Shown: piece by piece, positions 37,664 through 47,443 of the stretch
Numbering within the stretch: position 1 is the first letter of the stretch
Layout of the letters: each line of letters begins with the position of its first letter
Assembly: GCF_002920915.1 (NCBI RefSeq)
Contig: NZ_PQVF01000006.1
Coordinates: 186,001-250,000 of the forward strand
Length of the DNA stretch: 64,000 nt
Reading direction: 5' to 3'
Origin: Solitalea longa
GTDB taxonomy: Bacteria > Bacteroidota > Bacteroidia > Sphingobacteriales > Sphingobacteriaceae
The notes under the pieces: model-generated
What the model was told of the DNA's origin: nothing
Seen by the model: only the letters and a program-made list of their open reading frames with translations
The model's database searches: none
Position numbers and translations under genes: made by a program

Positions 37664-38125
37664 ATGGCACTATCTATTGGCGACAAAGCCCCAGATTTTA
37701 AATTGTTTAATACTGAGAAGAATGAAGTTTCTTTAAGTGATTTCAAGGGTAAAAAAGTAATTATTCATTTTTTCCCTTTTGCGTTTACCAGTGTTTGTAC
37801 CACTCAATTATGTACCATGCGTGATAACTTTGGTCATTATGAAGGTTTGAACGCACAGGTTTTAGGTATTTCAATTGATACTCCTTTTACCTTAGCTAAG
37901 TTCAAGGAAGAGAATAACTATCAGTTTCCATTACTTTCTGATTTTAACAAAGAGGTATCAAAAGCCTTTGGTGCGCAATATGAAACATTTGCAATGGGCT
38001 TAAAAGGAGTGGCTAAAAGAGCTGCTTTTGTGATTGATGAAGAAGGATTTGTTAAATACGCTGAGGTGTTGGAGAATGCAGGTGAGCTGCCAAATTTTTC
38101 GGCAATAAACGAAGCGGTAAAGTAA
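37664..38125 (+). CDS. Peroxiredoxin (AhpC/TSA family, AhpE/BCP-like)
   Basis: A 153-aa thioredoxin-fold peroxidase. The peroxidatic cysteine is C45 in FAFTSVCTTQLC, with C50 five residues later as a possible resolving cysteine (BCP-like CxxxxC). Reduces hydroperoxides, cytoplasmic. It follows the RmlD-like gene by 36 bp and ends at a terminator, so it is probably cotranscribed. Confidence 0.9.
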   Translation: MALSIGDKAPDFKLFNTEKNEVSLSDFKGKKVIIHFFPFAFTSVCTTQLCTMRDNFGHYEGLNAQVLGISIDTPFTLAKFKEENNYQFPLLSDFNKEVSKAFGAQYETFAMGLKGVAKRAAFVIDEEGFVKYAEVLENAGELPNFSAINEAVK

Positions 38126-38147
38126 ATCGTTCGCAAAATATTAACCG

Positions 38148-38180
38148 AGCCGTAACCGTATTGGTTACGGCTTGTTTTTT
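38148..38180 (+). terminator. Rho-independent terminator
   Basis: AGCCGTAACC (38148-38157) / GGTTACGGCT (38163-38172) followed by TGTTTTTT. Confidence 0.88.
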
Positions 38181-38266
38181 ATAGCGAGGGTTTGTTTGAT
38201 TTTAATTTTTTATTGCATCTTTAGGCATAAAACAATCTATCTTTTAAACTAGATCTAGATAAATCA

Positions 38267-39238
38267 ATGGAGCCAATTACTGTAGTTTTATTTGTTGTAG
38301 GTGCTATTGTAGCGCTTTTCGTTTTTCTTTACCTTTTTCCTGTAAATCTATGGTTTACTGCCTGGCTTTCGGGAGCTCCGGTGAGCCTAATTAATCTGGT
38401 GCTTATGCGTTTACGTAAAGTGCCACCTGCGTTGGTGGTAAATGCTATGATCACTTCAACAAAAGCTGGTTTGAAAATAACGAGTAATGATATTGAAACG
38501 CACTATTTGGCTGGAGGGCACGTGAATAATGTAATTAAGGCATTAATATCAGCTGATAAAGCCAATATTCCTTTAGATTTTAAATTAGCTACAGCTATTG
38601 ATTTGGCTGGAAGGGATGTGTTTGAGGCAGTTCAGCTTTCAGTAAATCCTCGAGTAATAAATACACCGCCTGTGGCCGCTGTGGCTAAAGATGGTATTCA
38701 GTTGGTGGCTAAAGCTATGGTTACCGTTCGTGCTAATATTAATCAGTTAGTAGGAGGGGCAGGAGAAGAAACAATACTTGCCCGGGTAGGAGAAGGTATT
38801 GTAACCACCATCGGATCGGCGGTAAACCATAAAGAAGTTTTGGAGAATCCTGATCGAATTTCGAAAGTGGTTTTGGGAAAAGGATTGGATTCTGGAACGG
38901 CCTTCGAGATTCTTTCTATTGATATTGCTGATATTGATATTGGTGAAAATATTGGTGCAAAACTGCAAGCAGATCAGGCTGAAGCCGATTTAAAAGTGGC
39001 TAATGCTCGTGCCGAAGAGCGTAGAGCAATGGCTGTTGCGCTTGAGCAAGAGATGCGTGCTAAAGCACAGGATGCCCGTGCCAAAGTAATTGAAGCGGAA
39101 GCTGAAATTCCCAAAGCAATGGCAGATGCTTTTAAATCTGGAAATATGGGAATAATGGACTATTACCGTATGCAAAATATGAAAGCTGATACTGAAATGC
39201 GCGAATCAATTTCGAAACCTAAAGGAGATAAAAAATAA
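38267..39238 (+). CDS. floA: Flotillin-like protein FloA
   Basis: A 323-aa membrane-microdomain scaffold of the FloA (YqfA) type. The N-terminus is a membrane-inserted hydrophobic stretch (4-25, then 30-45). The SPFH-type body follows ([35 protein letters not shown], in pieces). The C-terminal third is an alanine/glutamate-rich coiled coil with [11 protein letters not shown]-like repeats. Present in one copy with no NfeD partner adjacent. Confidence 0.93.
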   Translation: MEPITVVLFVVGAIVALFVFLYLFPVNLWFTAWLSGAPVSLINLVLMRLRKVPPALVVNAMITSTKAGLKITSNDIETHYLAGGHVNNVIKALISADKANIPLDFKLATAIDLAGRDVFEAVQLSVNPRVINTPPVAAVAKDGIQLVAKAMVTVRANINQLVGGAGEETILARVGEGIVTTIGSAVNHKEVLENPDRISKVVLGKGLDSGTAFEILSIDIADIDIGENIGAKLQADQAEADLKVANARAEERRAMAVALEQEMRAKAQDARAKVIEAEAEIPKAMADAFKSGNMGIMDYYRMQNMKADTEMRESISKPKGDKK

Positions 39239-39260
39239 GGAGTTTACCTATTTTTAATAA

Positions 39261-39311
39261 AACAGGTTCGGACTTAAGAGGTATCTTTAAGGTTCGAACC
39301 TGTTTTTTTAT
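39261..39311 (+). terminator. Rho-independent terminator
   Basis: AACAGGTTCG (39261-39270) / CGAACCTGTT (39295-39304) with an inner stem, followed by a T run. Confidence 0.85.
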
Positions 39312-39458
39312 TAACTATACTTTAATAAACTTAAGGTTTGCTTTTTTTCATGGTGATGTATCCATGTTCTTTCAGTAAGATTTATATTTCTTTAAAATAG
39401 TAAATCGTTGTTTTTGTCATTATTTAAGGGTATTTTTTTATAACCTAAAAAATAATTT

Positions 39459-40022
39459 ATGAAAACATCAAATCCAGGTCCGCTCGGTTTATTCGGATTT
39501 GCTACCACCACTATCTTATTAAACTTACACAATGTTGGGCTCATTAATAAAAGTTCAGTCATTCTTGCAATGGCAGTGGCTCTTGGAGGCTTAGCCCAAA
39601 TTATAGCGGGTATATTTGAGTTTAAAAAGGAGAATACTTTCGGAGCAACCGCATTTTCAGCCTACGGCTTATTTTGGTTTTCATTGCTGTTAATTTGGAT
39701 CAATCCATTTAAAGGAATTGTAGACGCCTCTAAGACTGATATGGGGTGGTATTTAACATTATGGGCGATGTTTACATTCGTAATGTTTATCGGAGCTCTG
39801 AAACATGATGTGGCAACTCGAATAGTATTTGGCTCGCTTACCTTTTTATTTGTTTTGTTGGCATTGGCTGATTTCACTAATGACGAATCAATAACTCATA
39901 TAGCCGGAATTGTAGGAATATTTGTTGGATGTTCTGCATTTTATTCGGCATCTGCTCAGATCATTAATGGAGAATTTGGTCGTGAAATAGTGCCTCGGGG
40001 AGGTACAAAACCTAATGTTTAA
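39459..40022 (+). CDS. Acetate uptake transporter family (AceTr/SatP) protein
   Basis: A 187-aa six-helix membrane protein. The N-terminal signature NPGPLGLFGFATTT matches the NPAPLGL motif of the GPR1/FUN34/SatP (YaaH) family. Members carry acetate or succinate with protons. FGATAFSAYGLFWFS and the later TM helices follow the family pattern. Monocistronic. Confidence 0.88.
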   Translation: MKTSNPGPLGLFGFATTTILLNLHNVGLINKSSVILAMAVALGGLAQIIAGIFEFKKENTFGATAFSAYGLFWFSLLLIWINPFKGIVDASKTDMGWYLTLWAMFTFVMFIGALKHDVATRIVFGSLTFLFVLLALADFTNDESITHIAGIVGIFVGCSAFYSASAQIINGEFGREIVPRGGTKPNV

Positions 40023-40164
40023 GTTTGGTTAAGAAGGCGGCTTAATGCAGAAAAATAAAGCAAAAGACTTTGGACGACTGCTTTATGCGGAATATAAAAG
40101 CTGATAATGAAGATCGGATATCGATTTTGAAACTAAAAGAGGATAAAAAGTGGATCTGAAAATT

Positions 40165-40220
40165 AAGATGTGAGATATAACATAACTAGATATTTCTCAC
40201 ATCTCATATTTGATTATCTA
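40165..40220. repeat. Inverted heptad element downstream of an OMP gene
   Basis: 7-bp units AAGATGT, GAGATAT, AACATAA ... TTTCTCA, CATCTCA, TATTTGA. A perfect 10-bp inverted repeat AGATGTGAGA / TCTCACATCT lies at 40166-40175 and 40195-40204. It borders the stop codon of the minus-strand gene. Unit sequence is close to that of the atpD-atpC element. Confidence 0.6.
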
Positions 40221-40880
40221 GTTCAAGTTCAGCGTTAAGCCGCCGCCGAGCACCAATTGAAGCATTGAGGAGTACGAACTTACACCTGCTCCAGTACCTC
40301 CAGTTCCAAAGTACAAGCCACCGCCCACTGCCTGTACCGATGATAGTAAGCTGGCTTGTAGTTTTAGTGCAACTTTAGGCGTAACATAAATATTGGTACC
40401 TCCTTTTATACTCCATGCAAATTTTGTAGCACTATCACTATTATTATTGTCGGGGTTACTGAGGTCCAAAATGGCTACACCTGCCGCAAATCCTCCAAAT
40501 GGTTCCACTTTTGGATTTACTTTCACATAGCCATTTCCACCTAACATTATAAAGTTTAGTCCTAAATCGAAATTGGTGTTTTTTATATTATTAATGCCAG
40601 TTGGATCATAATAAGTTAAAGGAGCTTTGGTGTCTTGGCGTAAATAGCTGAGCTCTACACCATATTGTTTAGCACCTTGAGTAGGCAGTATGTATTCGAC
40701 ACCGAGACCCCATTGAAACCCGCCTTTAACTTGCCCTTCGAAAAATCTTGTTTCACTGTAATAAGAATCAACTGCATCATCAAATACATAAGCTGTATAA
40801 GCGTTGATTCTGAAGTGTTGCGCGGAGGCGCTTAATGAAGCGCCAATGATAATCAGGATAATGATAGAGAGCTTCTTCAT
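40218..40880 (-). CDS. Outer-membrane beta-barrel protein
   Basis: A 220-aa protein with signal peptide (MKKLSIIILIIIGASLSASA, cut before Q-H). The mature part is a small beta barrel with repeated amphipathic strands and a C-terminal LVLGGGLTLNLN strand. It resembles porin-family/OmpW-like proteins of Bacteroidota. The start was set at MKKLSI (40880); the upstream extension to 40925 is not signal-like. Function unknown. Confidence 0.75.
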   Translation of the reverse strand: MKKLSIIILIIIGASLSASAQHFRINAYTAYVFDDAVDSYYSETRFFEGQVKGGFQWGLGVEYILPTQGAKQYGVELSYLRQDTKAPLTYYDPTGINNIKNTNFDLGLNFIMLGGNGYVKVNPKVEPFGGFAAGVAILDLSNPDNNNSDSATKFAWSIKGGTNIYVTPKVALKLQASLLSSVQAVGGGLYFGTGGTGAGVSSYSSMLQLVLGGGLTLNLN

Positions 40881-41136
40881 AGTAAATTTATTTGTGTTTT
40901 TAAATGGTTTTAAATTTAGATACATCTCAATTTAATCATTAATCGTTGCATTTAAAAATGTTTCATTTAGCTTAATTGATGATTATTGTAAGAATAAAGT
41001 GATGATATGAGGTAAGTAAATGTTCTTAATGAGCCAATAAAAGCACTAAATGAAGCGCCATAATTCTAGTGATGAAAATTTATTTCACTGAGAATGAAGC
41101 AGAAATAAGAATCAGTCTGATTTTTTTTAAAAATCT
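40881..41136. other. Gene-free spacer
   Basis: AT-rich stretch between the OMP gene start and the tRNA-Arg promoter. No credible ORF or motif seen. Confidence 0.4.
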
Positions 41137-41167
41137 TTTGGCAAACTTGAAAACCTCCTTATATTTG
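41137..41167 (+). promoter_or_regulatory. Promoter of tRNA-Arg
   Basis: -33 TTTG (41137-41140) and -7 TATATTTG (41160-41167) with 19 bp between, an excellent match to the Bacteroidota consensus. The start site should lie about 33 bp before the mature tRNA. Confidence 0.8.
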
Positions 41168-41206
41168 CACTCCCGTTACAACGATAGCGGCCTTCGACAA
41201 AAAGAA

Positions 41207-41283
41207 GGACCCATAGCTTAATTGGATAGAGCATCTGACTACGGATCAGAAGGTTAGGGGTTCGACTCCCTTTGGGTCCACCA
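41207..41283 (+). tRNA. tRNA-Arg (ACG)
   Basis: Complete cloverleaf: acceptor GGACCCA pairing with TGGGTCC, anticodon stem TCTGA/TCAGA with loop CTACGGA (anticodon ACG at 41241-41243), T-arm with TTCGACT. The 3' CCA is encoded (41281-41283). The wobble A would be deaminated to inosine to read CGU/CGC/CGA. Confidence 0.97.
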
Positions 41284-41293
41284 AAATTCAATC

Positions 41294-41330
41294 AATAGCC
41301 TGTCAGCAAATGGCAGGCTATTTTAGTTTT
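41294..41330 (+). terminator. Terminator after tRNA-Arg
   Basis: AATAGCCTG (41294-41302) / CAGGCTATT (41314-41322) followed by TTAGTTTTT. Confidence 0.75.
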
Positions 41331-41344
41331 TAACCAACTTAAAC

Positions 41345-41917
41345 ATGCTGAACTTAGTTTTATTCGGCCCTCCGGGAGCAGGCAAAGGAACTCAATCACA
41401 AAAGTTAATCGACAAGTACCAGTTGGTGCACTTATCAACCGGAGATATTCTTCGTGCGGAAATTGCAGCTGGTACCGAATTGGGTTTAGAGGCAAAGAAG
41501 TTGATGGATCAGGGAGTTTTGGTGCCAGATGAAGTGGTGATTGGTATGATCAGCAATAAGCTTGATGCCAATTCAAACGCTAAAGGATTCATATTCGATG
41601 GATTTCCGCGTACTGTTGCTCAAGCAGAAGCGTTAGATCAATTATTAACTTCAAAAAATACGGCCATTTCTGGAATGATCGCATTGGAAGTTGAAAATGA
41701 AGAGTTGAAAAAACGTTTATTGCTTCGTGGTAAAGATTCGGGTCGTGCCGATGATCAAAATCCAGAGGTCATTCAAAAACGTATCGACGAATACAATAAT
41801 AAAACAGCTCCTGTAGCTAATTACTACCAGGGTCAAGATAAATTTACTGGTGTTTACGGTATTGGTGTTATTGATGAAATTTTCAGCAACATCTGTATTG
41901 TAGTTGACGCTTATTAA
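41345..41917 (+). CDS. adk: Adenylate kinase
   Basis: Catalyses ATP + AMP = 2 ADP. 190 aa, the short form: the lid after LLLRGKDSGRADD has no zinc-finger insertion. P-loop GPPGAGKGTQ at 8-17, then STGDILRAE and FDGFPRTVAQAEAL for AMP binding. It sits 15 bp after the tRNA-Arg terminator and before obg; the adk-obg order is common. Confidence 0.96.
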   Translation: MLNLVLFGPPGAGKGTQSQKLIDKYQLVHLSTGDILRAEIAAGTELGLEAKKLMDQGVLVPDEVVIGMISNKLDANSNAKGFIFDGFPRTVAQAEALDQLLTSKNTAISGMIALEVENEELKKRLLLRGKDSGRADDQNPEVIQKRIDEYNNKTAPVANYYQGQDKFTGVYGIGVIDEIFSNICIVVDAY

Positions 41918-41924
41918 TTTTAGA

Positions 41925-42006
41925 AATACGATTTAAGAAGTACGAAGTCAGAAGTAGGAATCTGTTTCCTCCTCTGGTTTCGTACTTCTTTCTTTTAATC
42001 GTAGTA
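41925..42006. repeat. Inverted heptad element between adk and obg
   Basis: Left 7-bp units AATACGA, TTTAAGA, AGTACGA, AGTCAGA, AGTAGGA (41925-41959). The right arm is an inverted copy. The perfect 11-bp inner pair is AGAAGTACGAA (41936-41946) / TTCGTACTTCT (41979-41989), and ACGATT/AATCGT extends it outward. Confidence 0.65.
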
Positions 42007-42049
42007 ATTAAATTTTAACTTAAAGAGTTTAAATCTTAAAAATCACCTT

Positions 42050-43045
42050 ATGAGTCAGGGTTCCAATTTTGTTGATTATGTGCGTATCTGTTGCCGTTCA
42101 GGAGCAGGTGGTGCCGGTTCGTCTCACTTACACCGTGATAAAAAGACAGCCAAAGGTGGTCCAGATGGTGGTGACGGCGGTCGCGGCGGGCATGTAATTG
42201 TAAAAGGGAACAGTCAGCTTTGGACATTACTGCACCTTAAATACCGTAAACACGTTATAGCCGAGAATGGTGAAGGTGGCAGAGCATCTTTGCAAACCGG
42301 GGCTCAAGGAAAGGATGAGGTTTTAGAGGTTCCATTAGGAACGGTAATTAAAGATGCCGAAACTGATGAGATCTTATTGGAAATCACTCAAGACGGAGAA
42401 ACGAAAGTTATAACACCAGGTGGAAGGGGAGGCTTGGGAAACTGGCATTTTAAATCACCAACTAATCAAACACCTCGATTTTCTCAACCTGGAGAATCAG
42501 GCTTGGAGGAATGGAGAGTTTTAGAATTGAAACTGCTGGCCGATGTAGGTTTAGTAGGTTTTCCAAATGCAGGTAAATCAACTTTATTATCAGTTGTATC
42601 GGCAGCAAAACCTGAAATTGCTGATTACCCGTTCACTACTATGGTGCCAAATCTGGGAGTTGTAGCTTATCGTAACAATAAATCATTTGTGATGGCTGAT
42701 ATTCCTGGAATTATTGAAGGTGCGGCGGAAGGCAGAGGTTTAGGATTACGTTTCTTACGTCATATCGAACGTAACTCAGTATTACTTTTCATGGTTCCGG
42801 CTGATAGCAAAGATATTAAGCAAGAATATGAAATTTTGTTAAGCGAAATTCGACAGTTCAACCCTGAGCTACTAGATAAACCACGTGTTTTAGCCATTAC
42901 CAAAAGTGATATGCTTGATGAGGAATTAATGGCTGAAATGAAGAAGGATTTGCCAAAAGGTATTCCCGCTCAATTCATTTCATCGGTTGCTCAAAAAGGC
43001 ATTACTGAACTTAAAGATTTATTGTGGACGGCGATCAATGGATAA
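42050..43045 (+). CDS. obgE: GTPase Obg/CgtA
   Basis: An essential ribosome-associated GTPase, 331 aa. The N-terminal glycine-rich Obg fold (about 1-158) contains [12 protein letters not shown]. The G domain has GFPNAGKST (G1), [16 protein letters not shown] (G3) and TKSD (G4). The usual C-terminal OCT domain is absent, so it ends soon after the G domain, as in many Bacteroidota. Downstream of adk. Confidence 0.96.
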   Translation: MSQGSNFVDYVRICCRSGAGGAGSSHLHRDKKTAKGGPDGGDGGRGGHVIVKGNSQLWTLLHLKYRKHVIAENGEGGRASLQTGAQGKDEVLEVPLGTVIKDAETDEILLEITQDGETKVITPGGRGGLGNWHFKSPTNQTPRFSQPGESGLEEWRVLELKLLADVGLVGFPNAGKSTLLSVVSAAKPEIADYPFTTMVPNLGVVAYRNNKSFVMADIPGIIEGAAEGRGLGLRFLRHIERNSVLLFMVPADSKDIKQEYEILLSEIRQFNPELLDKPRVLAITKSDMLDEELMAEMKKDLPKGIPAQFISSVAQKGITELKDLLWTAING

Positions 43046-43047
43046 TC

Positions 43048-43770
43048 TTAATGATTATCCACTTCCACTTCCCAAAATGCCGATGAAACGTCATTATCTT
43101 CATTGATCTGCTGAATGATTTTCATGATGTCGGAATTGTTAGCCCTTTCGCTTAAAATCTCCATCGAAATTAACGATTCCTTTTTCACCTTGTCATATTC
43201 AAGCGTCATATTAAGAATGCGCATTTTAAAATTTGCAATGTGATTTAGAAGAATGTCTCTTATTCGATCTTCAGCAGTCATTGCGCAACTCACTTTAAGC
43301 GAATAACGATGATCACCGGGTTCATATGTGGAATATTTGTTAACTACTTTTTTGCCTAAGGGACGGAGTAGTAAATGGGAAAGTAATACAAATCCGCTTC
43401 CTAAAATAGCTTCATACCAAAATCCTACACCACATAAGGCGCCAACAGCTCCCGAACACCAAATAGTAGCAGCAGTATTTAATCCCGTAATATTAAAACT
43501 GTCTTTCATAATTACTCCCGCACCTAAAAAACCAATACCTGATGCAATTTGAGCTACTACTCTCGCTGGGCTTGATTGGTCGACCGTTATATTTACACTT
43601 AATATCACAAAAAGAGCCGCACCAACAGATACTAATGCATTAGTGCGCATACCTGCCATTTTATGACGTAGCTGGCGTTCTGTGCCAATTAAGGCACCCA
43701 ATAGAAATGCTAACAGAATTCGAAGTTCCGGATAGTTGATTGTGAAATCACTGGGAATAAGAGTTTTCAA
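43048..43770 (-). CDS. MgtC/SapB family protein
   Basis: A 240-aa membrane protein of the MgtC/SapB family. N-terminal TM region with LLGALIGTERQLRHKMAGMRTNALVSVGAALF and RVVAQIASGIGFLGAGVIMKD (read in pieces), the family hallmark. The C-terminal about 90 residues are a cytoplasmic ACT-like domain. MgtC proteins affect magnesium and ATP homeostasis; role here is not known. Converges with obg, 2 bp apart. Confidence 0.9.
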   Translation of the reverse strand: MKTLIPSDFTINYPELRILLAFLLGALIGTERQLRHKMAGMRTNALVSVGAALFVILSVNITVDQSSPARVVAQIASGIGFLGAGVIMKDSFNITGLNTAATIWCSGAVGALCGVGFWYEAILGSGFVLLSHLLLRPLGKKVVNKYSTYEPGDHRYSLKVSCAMTAEDRIRDILLNHIANFKMRILNMTLEYDKVKKESLISMEILSERANNSDIMKIIQQINEDNDVSSAFWEVEVDNH

Positions 43771-43953
43771 ATTGGTCGGTGGTTAATACGAATTACAAAA
43801 ATAAAGAATTTTAAGCTTTGGAAGCTAAAGAGCATAGATCATTCTTTTTAATTAAAATTTAATCTATTAAATCAATAGGAAAACTATTTTATTGAATTAT
43901 TTGTTATTAAATTTGATTAGATTAAATGTTACAAAATAATAGAACAATATATT

Positions 43954-44589
43954 ATGGAATTAAAACTTGGAGACATTGCGCCTAACTTTAAGGCTCAAAC
44001 CACACTTGGTGAAATTGATTTTCATGAGTATTTAGGCAATAGCTGGGGTGTATTTTATTCCCATCCTGCAGATTATACACCTGTTTGTACTACCGAATTA
44101 GGGCGCACCGCACAATTAAAGGCAGAGTTTGATAAGCGTAATGTTAAAGTAATTGCGATCAGTGTTGATCCGATCGAATCACATCATGGTTGGATAAAAG
44201 ATATAAATGAAACGCAAAATACAGAGGTTAATTTCCCGATCATTGCTGATCCAAGCAAGGAAATAGCTAATTTATACGGGATGATCCATCCAAATGCTTC
44301 GGATACGTTGACGGTTCGATCTGTTTTTGTTATTGCGCCGGATAAGAAAATTAAATTAACCCTAACTTATCCTGCATCAACAGGCAGAAACTTCTATGAA
44401 ATTTTACGTGTTATCGATTCTTTACAGCTAACTGCTAACCATAGCGTGGCAACACCGGTAGATTGGAAAGACGGAGATGATTGTATCATTGTAAATTCAA
44501 TTCCAACTGAAGATGTGCCGGCTCGTTTTCCTAAGGGACATCGTATTGTAAAACCTTATTTGCGATATACACCGCAGCCTAACAAATAA
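43954..44589 (+). CDS. 1-Cys-type peroxiredoxin (Prx6-like)
   Basis: A 211-aa peroxidase. The peroxidatic cysteine is C45 in HPADYTPVCTTELG, the Prx6 signature. The extended C-terminal domain has PVDWKDGDDCIIVNSIP and ends KPYLRYTPQP, as in Prx6 proteins. Only one other cysteine (in GDDC) is visible, distant from the active site. Stands alone and ends at a very strong bidirectional terminator. Confidence 0.93.
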   Translation: MELKLGDIAPNFKAQTTLGEIDFHEYLGNSWGVFYSHPADYTPVCTTELGRTAQLKAEFDKRNVKVIAISVDPIESHHGWIKDINETQNTEVNFPIIADPSKEIANLYGMIHPNASDTLTVRSVFVIAPDKKIKLTLTYPASTGRNFYEILRVIDSLQLTANHSVATPVDWKDGDDCIIVNSIPTEDVPARFPKGHRIVKPYLRYTPQPNK

Positions 44590-44600
44590 GTTTTAGTTAG

Positions 44601-44644
44601 AAAATAGAAAGAGGAAATCTATTTGGGTTTCCTCTTTCTATTTT
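44601..44644. terminator. Bidirectional terminator
   Basis: A perfect 17-bp inverted repeat (44601-44617 with 44628-44644, AAAATAGAAAGAGGAAA type) with A/T-rich flanks, between convergent peroxiredoxin and TonB-receptor genes. Confidence 0.9.
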
Positions 44645-44660
44645 AAAGATAAACTTACTG

Positions 44661-47291
44661 TTAAAGATCAAAGCCAATACGACCGAAGAAGTAGGCTCCG
44701 CTAAAACCCATTTGAACAGCATCCCACATACCACCACTTTCGGTAAGTGCAGGGTCGTGGTGAGATGGATAAACATCAAAAATATTATTGCCCCCAACAG
44801 TTACATTAACGTGTTTACTCAATCGATAGCCAACTGAAATATCGGTGGTTAAACGAGGTGTATATTTGTCAGTTTCATCATTCCAATTAGCCAGAGACAC
44901 TTTTGAAAACTGATTGAATCTTAAAAATGCGCTAAAATTTTTAAGGCCGTAATCAAAACTCAAGTTAACTTTATAGAAAGGCGCAGAAGCTAGCAAAAAG
45001 GCTTTTTCTCGAGGTCCAAAGTAAATATCTTCTTTTCCGGCTAATGTAGGAGTGGTATGAATATTATCGACCTTCATATCATTGATGTTGGCGGTTATGG
45101 TAGTATTTAAATTGTTTGCACCCCAGGATGCTGTATAAACGGCTATAATGTCGAGTCCCTTGGTATGTGTATCAACTGCGTTAGTGAAAAACTGCGCCGC
45201 ACCTACATTCATTTCTTGCAAAACGGATCCGATAACATCATCATCACTTCCGAATAAACCTGTGAGTACAATGCGGTCTTTTACCTGAACCCAATATCCA
45301 TCAACAGTTAAGGATAGGTTGTTCAATGGCTTTGCGGTAAAACCCAAACTTGCATTTAACGAAGTTTCTTCTTTTAATCGAGGAATACCTACCTTAAAAG
45401 CCAGGTCGCTGTGGTTGGGGGCAATAACCTGGTCGACAATTTTACCGGCAGCAACATTGGTAAATGTTGAACTAAATGCCACTTGTGGTAACGAAGGAGC
45501 CCTGAATCCAGAGCTAAATGAACCTCTGATGTTTACATTTGGTAAAATCGAATAGCGACTGGCAATTTTAAAGTTCGTTGTTGAACCAAAATCGCTGTAG
45601 TTCTCCAATCGAACTGCTGCGGCAACCATCCAGGTTTTTGTAAGGTCGAATTCTGTATCAATATAACCTCCAACACTGTTACGTGTTTGTGATACTACAT
45701 CTTTAGGCTGAAATCCGGGAAATCCCTGAGCGCCTCCAGGTCTGAAGGTTGTGTCAGGTGGAGTAGTTGAATTGTCGATGCTGAAGATAACTGGCCCGTA
45801 TTGTTTCCATGAATCCTCATTTCCGGCAAAAATATTGTAATGTTCGTTTCGATATTCTAGCCCCCAGGCTATATTAATCCCATTGCCTCCCAAGGCACTT
45901 TCAAGCAGTTTGCTAAAGTCGGCACTTAAATTAAATTGGCCGAGTGCAAAACCTCCCGCCTGAAAACTGGTAGGAGAAGCAGTTTCTAAGGAGGCGTTTA
46001 GGGAGTGATTAACATCGTACTCAAAACGGTTTTTTCCATAGGTAAGGTTAAAGTCGGAGTTCCAGCCCAGTATTTTAGTTCTTAGCCCTCCAGATGCTGA
46101 GTAATCGCTTATATCCGAACCAATATGAGGATTAAAGCCATTAGGATAAATTTCTATTACATTTCGTTCACTTTCAGGGTCTCGGGTCCAGGCAAAGGCG
46201 TCGCCCTTGCGTTGGTTGAATCCTCCGAAAAAATAAACTTCGGCATCTTTTTGTAGCGGGATCCGACTGTTGATCATTGCTGAATAATTGGTGTAGGATG
46301 CATCACCAAATTCTACACGATAATTATCGGGATATAAACTTGTGTAATTTGGTCTTGCTGTTTTGTCTTTATGATCAATATCACCGGTAATATTAAAAAA
46401 GCCACCTTTCGTTCCTATTTTAAAACCGTAGTTAGCATTTCCATTGTATTGCTGCCCATCCCAAACTTTGGTAAGTAGCTTAGCAGAGCCTGCATCCAAA
46501 GAACTCCCATAGCCGGTAGTATTGGCGCCGGCAGTAAAGTTCGCTTCAAACTTATCTACTGATTGTTTCAATACAATATTTATTACGCCTGCAATTGCAT
46601 CTGATCCGTACTGCGCACTGGCTCCATCTCTCAATATCTCTATACGCTCAATGGATGAAGATGGAATTGCATTCATATCAGTGCCCGTATTACCCCGCCC
46701 GCGGGTGCCGTAAAGATTAACTAAAGAAGATTGATGTCTGCGTTTGCCATTAATAAGCACAAGGGTTTGGTCAGGGCCCATGCCGCGCAGTGTGGCAGGT
46801 TCAATATGATCTGCGCCGTCTGAACCGCTTTGTTTGTTGGCATTAAAAGAAGGTGCAGCATACTGCAAAATGGTGTTAATGTCAACCATACCGGTAGCAT
46901 TGGCAATTTTACTTACTGGGATCAAATCGACCGGAACAGGGGAGTCGGTGACCGTTCTTTTCAAATTTCTCGATCCAACCACTTCAACTTCAGAGAGAGA
47001 ACTCGTGTTTTCCTCTAAGCTCACGTTCAGGATTTTTTGACCGTTTAATATTATTTCTTTACTAAAATAGCCAATGTAAGAAAAAACGATAGTGGCTGTT
47101 GTGGAAGAGCAATTGAATGAATAGTTTCCATTGGCATCAGTGTTGGCGCCTAAAGCAGTTCCTTTTTGGGTAACACTTACACCAACTAACGGGCTCCCAT
47201 TTTTATCTGTAACTTTTCCTTTGAGTAAAAATTGCGCTAAAGCAAAATTGCTTACCGAGAGCGCAAGAATAATAAGTAATACTTTCTTCAT
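44661..47291 (-). CDS. TonB-dependent receptor
   Basis: An 876-aa outer-membrane active transporter. Signal peptide 1-19 (cut near ALAQ), CarboxypepD-like domain about 22-105 (GKVTDKNGSPLVGVSVTQKGT), then the plug domain from about 115 (DSPVPVDLIPVSKI, RGMGPDQTLVLINGKRRHQ, RIEILRDGASAQYGSDAIAGVINIVLK) and a 22-strand type barrel ending in FFGRIGFDL. The ligand is unknown; no lipoprotein partner (SusD) is adjacent, so it is not a classic SusCD pair. A 19-bp palindrome lies 19 bp upstream of the start. Confidence 0.93.
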   Translation of the reverse strand: MKKVLLIILALSVSNFALAQFLLKGKVTDKNGSPLVGVSVTQKGTALGANTDANGNYSFNCSSTTATIVFSYIGYFSKEIILNGQKILNVSLEENTSSLSEVEVVGSRNLKRTVTDSPVPVDLIPVSKIANATGMVDINTILQYAAPSFNANKQSGSDGADHIEPATLRGMGPDQTLVLINGKRRHQSSLVNLYGTRGRGNTGTDMNAIPSSSIERIEILRDGASAQYGSDAIAGVINIVLKQSVDKFEANFTAGANTTGYGSSLDAGSAKLLTKVWDGQQYNGNANYGFKIGTKGGFFNITGDIDHKDKTARPNYTSLYPDNYRVEFGDASYTNYSAMINSRIPLQKDAEVYFFGGFNQRKGDAFAWTRDPESERNVIEIYPNGFNPHIGSDISDYSASGGLRTKILGWNSDFNLTYGKNRFEYDVNHSLNASLETASPTSFQAGGFALGQFNLSADFSKLLESALGGNGINIAWGLEYRNEHYNIFAGNEDSWKQYGPVIFSIDNSTTPPDTTFRPGGAQGFPGFQPKDVVSQTRNSVGGYIDTEFDLTKTWMVAAAVRLENYSDFGSTTNFKIASRYSILPNVNIRGSFSSGFRAPSLPQVAFSSTFTNVAAGKIVDQVIAPNHSDLAFKVGIPRLKEETSLNASLGFTAKPLNNLSLTVDGYWVQVKDRIVLTGLFGSDDDVIGSVLQEMNVGAAQFFTNAVDTHTKGLDIIAVYTASWGANNLNTTITANINDMKVDNIHTTPTLAGKEDIYFGPREKAFLLASAPFYKVNLSFDYGLKNFSAFLRFNQFSKVSLANWNDETDKYTPRLTTDISVGYRLSKHVNVTVGGNNIFDVYPSHHDPALTESGGMWDAVQMGFSGAYFFGRIGFDL

Positions 47292-47309
47292 AATAAGTTT
47301 ATTTGGGGA

Positions 47310-47328
47310 TTAACTTATTATAAGTTAA
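47310..47328. promoter_or_regulatory. Candidate operator of the TonB receptor gene
   Basis: TTAACTTATTATAAGTTAA is a perfect 9-bp-arm palindrome, 19 bp before the start codon. A related half-site ATAAGTTTA lies at 47293-47301, even closer to the ATG. The position suits repression. Confidence 0.55.
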
Positions 47329-47443
47329 GACTATACGTTTGTAAAGTCAAGATTGCTCCGAGTTTTTGGATAAAAAATGCTCAATAATTGAATAATGTAA
47401 TTTATATGAACCATTGTTTAATTTACAATTATGGTATTACCGC

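Noticed and set aside
41925-42006. adk-obg hairpin as a simple terminator
   Set aside because: The arms are long and heptad-built with a large loop and no T run after the stem.
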